A stretch of 64,000 bases of DNA from Actinoplanes campanulatus (GTDB taxonomy: Bacteria; Actinomycetota; Actinomycetes; Mycobacteriales; Micromonosporaceae). Made by a program: the position numbers and the translations under genes. The notes beneath the pieces were generated by a model. It saw only the letters and a program-made list of their open reading frames with translations. It did no database searches and was not told where the DNA came from. Below are positions 58,767 to 64,000 of this stretch, piece after piece. Positions within the stretch are counted from its first letter, which is position 1. The number at the start of each line of letters is the position of its first letter. The stretch covers positions 83,654 to 147,653 of the forward strand of contig NZ_BMPW01000024.1 in the NCBI RefSeq assembly GCF_014647795.1, read 5' to 3'.

Positions 58767-61550
58767 TCATCCTGCACCGGTCGCCTGACCGGCGCCACGC
58801 TGCCCTTCGGCCAGGACCGCGATCTCCAGGGCGGCGCGGCGGACGTCACCGTGCCAGCGGCTCGGGAAGGCGTCGATGAGGCGCCAGCCCGCCCGGTGCA
58901 GGGCGCCCTGGCGTTCCAGGTGGGCGTCGGGTCCGTCCGGGTGCACGGCGCAGAGGACCCCGACGTCTTCCACACAGAGGTCGATGGTCCACGGGCCGAC
59001 CGAGTATCCCGGTCGCACCTCGACGTCGAGCCGCTTCAACTCGGCGGCCAGGTCCGCGGCCCAGCCCGACGGCTCGGCGCCGGGGCCGACTTCACGCGGC
59101 CCTTCGGCGTGCCGCAGATAGTCGCCGAGGAGACCGGGCGGCGCGGTCAGGGACGTGAGTACGACCAGCTTGCGGCGGGCCCGGGTGACCATGACGTTGA
59201 ACAGGAGCGGGTCGGTGACGAAGCGGCGACGGCTCGGTGCGTCCCCGTCCAGCAGGGCCAGGGAGACCACCACCGCGTCCGCCTCGCTGCCCTGGAACGC
59301 GTGCACCGTACCGACCCGCAGCCGCAGCTTCTCGATTCGCTCCACGGACAACGCCTTGAGCAGTGCCGCCTCCAGGGCCTCGGCCTGGGCGCGGAATGGG
59401 CTGATCACCCCGATCCCCCGGTGACCGGCCGCCGCCAGCCGCTCCACGGTGGCCAGGGCGGCCGCCACCTCGGCCTTGTTGACGCCCTTGACCAGGGGCG
59501 CGTCCGGGACGTGGAGCACATCGATGGCGTCTGTCGCGTCGGCGAGCGGGGTGCGGGTCATCACCGAGACCCGGCCGCCGTAGAAGCACCGGGCCGGGAA
59601 GTCGATCAGATGTGGCACGCTGCGGTGGTGCTCGGCCAGCCAGGTGACCGGGGCAGCCGCGGTGGCCAGATCGTAGGTGCTGACCCGGCGGACGTCCAGC
59701 CGCTCGTCGCAGTCGTGCGCCTCGAGCACCTGCGTCACGTCGACATCGCTGACGAACGAGACGAACCGCAACTGCCGCGGGTCGCCGACGATCAGCGCGC
59801 GGCGGGCGCGGGCCAGCACCGGCGCGGCCCGGATCTGGTCCACGTGCGACGCCTCGTCGATCACCACCAGGTCGAACAGGCCGGGCTCGGGCGGGAGCAG
59901 ATCCTCCACGTCGGCGACCGTGCCGATCCACAGCGGCAGCGCGCGGACCAGCGGGGCGGCCTCCATCCGGGCGAGCAGTTCACGGCGGCGGTTACGGCCG
60001 GCCCGCAACGCCGCGGCCAGGGCGCCGGCCGCGCGGCGCGCGTCGCGGCTCCAGCGCTCCGCGCTGCGCGCGGCGTCGCGCATCGCCTGGCCGACCACTT
60101 CGCGCAGTTCGTGCTCGGCGTCGTGCAGGGCGCCCCAGCGGGTGGTGAGGTCGGTCCCGCCGGTGGCGGCGAGGTGGGCGGCGGCACGCTGGGCGGCGGC
60201 CGCGGCGAGCGCTTCGGAGACGATCTCCTCCGGTACGGACCCGGCCGCGCCGAGCAGCCGGAACGCTTTACGCCGGGCCGATCGGGCGCGCCGCCGGGAC
60301 CACCACCCGGCACCCGGCTCGACGGCCAGCAGCGCCCGGATCCGGTCGAGAGCTTCGGTGAAGGCGCCGGGCACGTCGGCGAAGAGTTCGGGTAGGCGCG
60401 GTTGGTGATCGGGGAGCGTGGCGGCGGCCCGCTCGATGTTCAGCGCGGACACGATCTCGGAACTTTTCACGCGTACCGCCGCATGAGCGGCTTTGACCCG
60501 CGCCTGACCGGAACGGATGACGTCCGCCTCGACCCCCTGGTCCGCGCCCGCCGCGAGTTCGGCCTCCAGCCCGGCCCGGCCGCCCGCGTCGCCGAAGAGG
60601 ACCGGCGGTGAGCCCGGATATCGGGCCAGCAGGACCGCGAGGACCTCGGCGGCGTGTGGGGACTGGGTCGCCACCAGCACCGACCCGCCCCGGTAGACCA
60701 CCTCCAACGCGGCCGCGACCACCGTGTGGCTCTTGCCGCTGCCCGGCGGTCCGGAGACCACTGTGACCGGTTCTGATCGGGCCCGGATCACCACTCGTTC
60801 CTGCGGCCCGGTCAGCGGCAGCGGCGACAGGACCGGTTCGTGGCCGGTCGCGGTCATACCGGCGCCGGACCCGCCGATGCCGGACTCGTCGGTTCCGGAG
60901 TCGCCGGTGCCGGACTCGCCGTAGACCGCGGCGAGCGCGGTCGCCGAGAGGTCACGCCCGGCCCAGCTGCGCAGGCTGTCGGCGAGGCCGCCGCCGAACA
61001 CGTCCCGGACCACGAAGAGCGCCGGAGCCGCGACCAGGACCAGGCCCTCCGGCGGGATCCGCTGCTTCGGGCCGATCGTCTCGCCGACGGTGAAGCCGGT
61101 CGCGTCGGCGACCGATCTCAGCCACGCACCGCTGCCGGTCGCCCCCAGCCAGCCTGGTGTGGCCAGGCCGGGCGCGGCCTCGAACGCGGCGGCCAGCTCA
61201 GGGTCGGCGACCAGCGGGGTCACCTCGACGTCGCCGGCCGGGACGACCCGGTAGCCGAGCAGTGAGCGCTCCAGGCGCACCGGCTGGCTGAGCAACGGCA
61301 ACCGGATCTTGCGAGGCTTGCCCTCGATCTCGGCGCGGCCGGCGAGGAAGCCCCAGCCCCGGTGGAGGATGCGCTCCTCACGGTGCAACGCGTCGAGGGC
61401 GGCGAGACGCTCGACCGTCTTCTCCCGCGGCGCCTTCTCCGCGATCTCCAGCCACACCATCGGCTGCGAGCCCCGGGTGACGTCGAGGATGCGCTCGGCG
61501 GCGGCCGGGGCCAACTCGGCGAGCACGGCGAGCACGGTCCGCGGCTGCAT
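58767..61550 (-). CDS. Superfamily 1 helicase with a C-terminal nuclease-like domain
   Basis: From ATG 61550 the protein has 927 residues (numbers approximate). Residues 1-240 are a mixed N-terminal region ending in a Gly/Ser/Asp repeat (GESGTGDSGTDESGIGGSG). The AAA_11/AAA_12 helicase core has Walker A SGPPGSGKSH (266-275), a long helical insert, DEAS (565-568), GDPRQLRF (589-596), VGTVHAFQGSEADAVVVSL and NVMVTRARRKLVV. The last 90 residues (LKRLDVEVRPGYSVGPWTIDLCVEDVGVLCAVHPDG, GALHRAGWRLIDAFPSRW) resemble the PD-(D/E)XK-like tail of such helicases, with the Asp kept but the usual ExK replaced by AVH. It may act in DNA repair or phage defence. A start up to 61997 is open but antisense-like. 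Confidence 0.88.
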   Translation of the reverse strand: MQPRTVLAVLAELAPAAAERILDVTRGSQPMVWLEIAEKAPREKTVERLAALDALHREERILHRGWGFLAGRAEIEGKPRKIRLPLLSQPVRLERSLLGYRVVPAGDVEVTPLVADPELAAAFEAAPGLATPGWLGATGSGAWLRSVADATGFTVGETIGPKQRIPPEGLVLVAAPALFVVRDVFGGGLADSLRSWAGRDLSATALAAVYGESGTGDSGTDESGIGGSGAGMTATGHEPVLSPLPLTGPQERVVIRARSEPVTVVSGPPGSGKSHTVVAAALEVVYRGGSVLVATQSPHAAEVLAVLLARYPGSPPVLFGDAGGRAGLEAELAAGADQGVEADVIRSGQARVKAAHAAVRVKSSEIVSALNIERAAATLPDHQPRLPELFADVPGAFTEALDRIRALLAVEPGAGWWSRRRARSARRKAFRLLGAAGSVPEEIVSEALAAAAAQRAAAHLAATGGTDLTTRWGALHDAEHELREVVGQAMRDAARSAERWSRDARRAAGALAAALRAGRNRRRELLARMEAAPLVRALPLWIGTVADVEDLLPPEPGLFDLVVIDEASHVDQIRAAPVLARARRALIVGDPRQLRFVSFVSDVDVTQVLEAHDCDERLDVRRVSTYDLATAAAPVTWLAEHHRSVPHLIDFPARCFYGGRVSVMTRTPLADATDAIDVLHVPDAPLVKGVNKAEVAAALATVERLAAAGHRGIGVISPFRAQAEALEAALLKALSVERIEKLRLRVGTVHAFQGSEADAVVVSLALLDGDAPSRRRFVTDPLLFNVMVTRARRKLVVLTSLTAPPGLLGDYLRHAEGPREVGPGAEPSGWAADLAAELKRLDVEVRPGYSVGPWTIDLCVEDVGVLCAVHPDGPDAHLERQGALHRAGWRLIDAFPSRWHGDVRRAALEIAVLAEGQRGAGQATGAG

Positions 61551-61635
61551 CGCGCCGAGGGTACCGCCCGCGGTCACCTGCCGGCGCCGGTGCCGACCAG
61601 CAAAGCCGACGTCTGCCGTAACCACGGCGCCTGCC

Positions 61636-62079
61636 TCACAGCTTCGGCGGGTTGCACACCCTCCAGTCGCCGTCCTGCTTCTTGAGGTTGAACAAGGCCT
61701 CCTCAGTCGGGGAGCCTGGGCGGGTGATCTCGGCGGTCGTCGTGTAGACGGTCCATGAATCGCCCTCCGTGTCGACCTTGGTGATGCGGAAACCGGTCGG
61801 TTCGGTGATGGCATCCTGGACGGGCTTCCACGTCGCCATCGGCTGGTTCCGGCGATCATCTTCGCAGAGCAGGTCGTACGCGGCGCGGTAGTCGCGGCTG
61901 ACGACAGCGGTGAGGTACGCCTCGCTCGCCGCGCGCACGCCGGGTCTGTCCCGCTGCTCCTTGACGAGCTGGAGAGCGACGAGAGTGGAGACGCCACAAC
62001 AGCACATCAGCAGGACCAGACCGGTGATGATCCCGCCCTTGAACTCACCGAGCACGTCGGCGATCGTCGTCGGCTTCAC
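61636..62079 (-). CDS. Single-pass membrane protein with an NTF2-like extracellular domain
   Basis: GTG 62079 gives 147 residues. Residues about 14-36 form a hydrophobic helix (GIITGLVLLMCCCGVSTLVAL). The rest begins RPGVRAASEAYLTAVVSRDYRAAYDLLCEDDRRN, continues with FRITKVDTEGDSWTVYTTTAEITRPG and ends LKKQDGDWRVCNPPKL, a DUF4878/NTF2-like lipid-anchored-style domain with a Cys pair. Such proteins are abundant in actinomycetes and unassigned. A longer frame to 62271 has no supporting sequence. The region 62080-62352 upstream has no credible gene, only Ala-rich overlapping frames on both strands. Confidence 0.75.
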   Translation of the reverse strand: MKPTTIADVLGEFKGGIITGLVLLMCCCGVSTLVALQLVKEQRDRPGVRAASEAYLTAVVSRDYRAAYDLLCEDDRRNQPMATWKPVQDAITEPTGFRITKVDTEGDSWTVYTTTAEITRPGSPTEEALFNLKKQDGDWRVCNPPKL

Positions 62080-62352
62080 CACGGCCGCCCACCACGTCGC
62101 TGCGACTGCGTCACATCGACGAGTCTGCACCCGCGACGGCCTTGGTTGCCAGCGACGCCGCATGCGGCAGAGCTGAGCGACAGCCCTCGAACGTCGATGC
62201 GGCGAGCATCGCGTCCGTCGCCCGAAGGGGCCCGGGTACGGAGGCCGCCACGAACCCGGCGGTCGCGTCACCGCCCGGGGCCGCCGCGCTGCGGGAGGCG
62301 GTCATCGCGTTGCGCGAGACAACCGGCCCCTACCAGGGGTAATGATCAGATC

Positions 62353-63915
62353 ATGACCTCCACCTGGGCGCCACTGCGGATCGGCGTGTTCCGGATGCTC
62401 TGGCTCGCCGTCCTCGGCAGTCAGATCGGCACCTGGATGCAGACGGTCGGCGCCCAGTGGCTGCTGCTCGGCGAACCGAACGCGGGCACCCTGGTATCGC
62501 TCGTACAGACCGCCGCCACCCTGCCCGTGCTGCTGCTGGCCCTGCCGTCCGGGGTGCTCGCCGACTCGTTCGACCGGCGCCGCCTGCTGATCAACGTGCA
62601 GCTCTTCCAGCTCGCGACCGGGGTGATGCTGACCGGGCTCACCGTGGCCGGGCAGATGACACCGCCACTGCTGCTACTCCTGACGTTCGTGCTGGGCTGC
62701 GGCACGGCGATGACGGGTCCGGCCTACCAGGCGGTGATCCCGGAGCTGGTGCCCCGCTCACTGATCCTGCCAGCCGCGGCGCTCGGCTCGATCAGCGTCA
62801 ACCTGGCCCGCGCCATCGGCCCGGCCATCGCCGGGGTCCTGGTCGCCCGGGCCGGGCCGGCCGCCGTCTTCGCGCTCAACGCGTTCTCGTTCCTGCTCTT
62901 CGCGATCGCCCTGCTGCTCTGGCGGCGGGACCCGCAGGACAGCGTCGCCGAACCGTTCGTCGCCGCCCTGCGAGCCGGCGGCCGCTACGTGCGCTATGCG
63001 CCGATCATGCGCCGGCTGCTGCTGCGCTGCGTCATCTTCGTCGTCCCGGCGATGGCCCTCTGGGCGCTGCTGCCGCTGGTCGCCAGCCGCAGGCTCGGTC
63101 TCGACGCGAGCGGGTACGGCCTCCTGCTCGCCGCCTTGGGCGCCGGCGCCGTGCTCGGGGCGGTGATCCTGCCCCGGCTGCGGGCCGCCCTGTCCGGCAC
63201 CGGCATGCTGGCCGTCGCGAGCCTCACCTACGCCGCCGTCCTGGCCGTCCTGGCCGTCGCCCGGGAGCCGGCGATCGCCGTGATCGTCCTGGTCCCGGCC
63301 GGCGCCGCCTGGATGACCGTGCTCACCAACCTGAACGCCGAGGTACAGCTCCTGCTCCCCGGCTGGGTCCGTGCCCGAGGGCTGGCCGGCTACCAGACCG
63401 CGTTCTTCGGCGCCCAGGCCGTCGGCTCGCTGGTGTGGGGCGTGACCGCCGACCGGATCGGCCTGGTGGGAACGTTCCTGATCGCCGCCGGCCTGACCGC
63501 CGCCGGCGCGGCCACCGTGCTGTGGGCGCCGCTCATCCCGTCCGGCCACCTGAACCGCGACCCGGCCACCCCATGGCCCGAGCCCCGCCTCACTCACGAG
63601 CCGGGCCCCGGCACCGGGCCGGTGGTGGTCGAGGTCGCGTACACGATCCCACCGGACCGGGAGGCCGAGTTCCTGGAGGCGATGAGCGAGGTCCGCCGCT
63701 CCCGGCTGCGCACCGGCGCGGTCCAGTGGGGAGTCTTCCGCGCCGGCGAGACCTCCGGCCGCATGGTCGAGCTCTACGTCCTCCCCACCTGGGGCGAACA
63801 CCTGCGCCAGCACGACGGCCGCCTCACCGGTGCCGACGCCGAATACGACGAGCGAGCCCGGGCGCTCTCGACGACCCCGCCCGAGGTGGTGCACCTGCTG
63901 TCCGCGCAGGAGTGA
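62353..63915 (+). CDS. MFS transporter (MFS_3/EntS-like) with a C-terminal monooxygenase-like tail
   Basis: The 520-residue protein has twelve helices in about 1-400: WAPLRIGVFRMLWLAVLGSQIGTWMQTVGAQWLLL at the start and LPSGVLADSFDRRRLLI as motif A (about 75-91). The segment GCGTAMTGPAYQAVIPELVPRSLILPAAALGSISVNLARAIGPAIAGVLVA is typical of MFS_3 exporters. Residues about 415-520 form a soluble tail (VVVEVAYTIPPDREAEFLEAMSEVRRSRLRTGAVQWGVFRAGETSGRMVELYVLPTWGEHLRQHDGR) with the ferredoxin-like pattern of antibiotic-biosynthesis-monooxygenase (ABM) domains. The tail is a recurrent fusion in this branch. Substrate unknown. Confidence 0.9.
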   Translation: MTSTWAPLRIGVFRMLWLAVLGSQIGTWMQTVGAQWLLLGEPNAGTLVSLVQTAATLPVLLLALPSGVLADSFDRRRLLINVQLFQLATGVMLTGLTVAGQMTPPLLLLLTFVLGCGTAMTGPAYQAVIPELVPRSLILPAAALGSISVNLARAIGPAIAGVLVARAGPAAVFALNAFSFLLFAIALLLWRRDPQDSVAEPFVAALRAGGRYVRYAPIMRRLLLRCVIFVVPAMALWALLPLVASRRLGLDASGYGLLLAALGAGAVLGAVILPRLRAALSGTGMLAVASLTYAAVLAVLAVAREPAIAVIVLVPAGAAWMTVLTNLNAEVQLLLPGWVRARGLAGYQTAFFGAQAVGSLVWGVTADRIGLVGTFLIAAGLTAAGAATVLWAPLIPSGHLNRDPATPWPEPRLTHEPGPGTGPVVVEVAYTIPPDREAEFLEAMSEVRRSRLRTGAVQWGVFRAGETSGRMVELYVLPTWGEHLRQHDGRLTGADAEYDERARALSTTPPEVVHLLSAQE

Positions 63916-63926
63916 GATCAACACCA

Positions 63927-63940
63927 TTTCCGGTACGGGT
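63927..63940 (+). repeat. Dispersed TTTCCGGTACGGG box after the exporter gene
   Basis: CCATTTCCGGTACGGGTGAC starts about 10 bases after the exporter stop and resembles the boxes at 6115 and 7988. The remaining bases to 64000 (TTAACCCAGGTGTGG...) show no gene; the element may continue beyond the window. Confidence 0.6.
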
Positions 63941-64000
63941 GACCCCCTTGTGATTTAACCCAGGTGTGGTTCGTAGGTGACCCCGGCTGGATACAAGAAC

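Noticed and set aside
62080-62352. Small genes on either strand upstream of the last MFS gene (62142-62342 plus, 62111-62305 minus)
   Set aside because: Both are short Ala/Ser-rich frames overlapping each other, without family similarity or ribosome-binding site; at most one could be real and neither can be supported.

Overview
This 64 kb window is very GC-rich DNA from a chromosome of a filamentous actinomycete. Frequent GTG and TTG starts, ATGA/GTGA stop-start overlaps, strong third-position G/C bias, twin-arginine and lipobox signal peptides, and regulators mainly of the TetR, MarR and AraC classes all point that way. The gene mix (CHAT/STAND/TPR protein, SUKH-domain proteins, a CGNR zinc finger, a Ser/Thr kinase with an extracellular domain) resembles Micromonosporaceae such as Actinoplanes; this family-level placement is an inference from gene style, not from a marker gene. 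I see no rRNA, tRNA, CRISPR array, prophage or intact insertion sequence.

Layout. 0-2.2 kb: the tail of an MFS exporter, a DUF1992 protein, a beta-carbonic anhydrase and a BrnT/BrnA-like toxin-antitoxin pair. 2.2-6.4 kb: a two-component flavin monooxygenase/FMN reductase operon, bracketed by inverted partial copies of one membrane-protein locus; the left copy has collapsed to an 18-codon remnant. 6.4-11 kb: a TauE/SafE permease, a large inverted-repeat intergenic element, an AlkD-like protein, a lipoprotein and two tandem paralogues with a His/Cys motif. 11-14.7 kb: a 1228-residue CHAT protease-STAND ATPase-TPR protein. 14.8-23.4 kb: housekeeping-type enzymes (cupin, vanadium haloperoxidase, FAD oxidase, a glycosyltransferase with its TetR regulator and an 18-bp palindromic operator, LD-carboxypeptidase, SUKH-3 protein). 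23.4-31 kb: small enzymes and regulators, two VOC proteins and a short UvrA-like ABC protein. 31-37.4 kb: lipoproteins, a chemoreceptor next to a solitary Bmp-type binding lipoprotein, and two overlapping metallo-beta-lactamase-fold genes. 38-46.9 kb: TetR and MarR regulators, a drug exporter, a HEAT protein, a GlxA/DJ-1 pair and an acyltransferase. 47-64 kb: a secreted SGNH hydrolase, CGNR regulator, EamA exporter, two lipoproteins, a BioD-like/SMI1 fusion, a Ser/Thr kinase, an LPG-synthase-type flippase, an SF1 helicase with a nuclease-like tail, and an MFS exporter with a monooxygenase-like tail.

How parts work together. Several short operons are clear from overlaps: monooxygenase with its flavin reductase, MarR with exporter, glycosyltransferase with TetR, paired hydrolases, toxin with antitoxin, and a small membrane protein with a winged-helix regulator. 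There is no single biosynthetic cluster.

Two themes stand out. First, the intergenic spaces share a family of repeats built on a TTTCCGGTACG box; two of them form inverted-repeat elements (7235-7999 and 22571-22926) with strong hairpins inside. Second, gene debris is common: a collapsed locus copy, a TetR lacking its DNA-binding half, a gene with its middle deleted, and three genes each broken by one base in a short G/C run. The last three could be sequencing errors.
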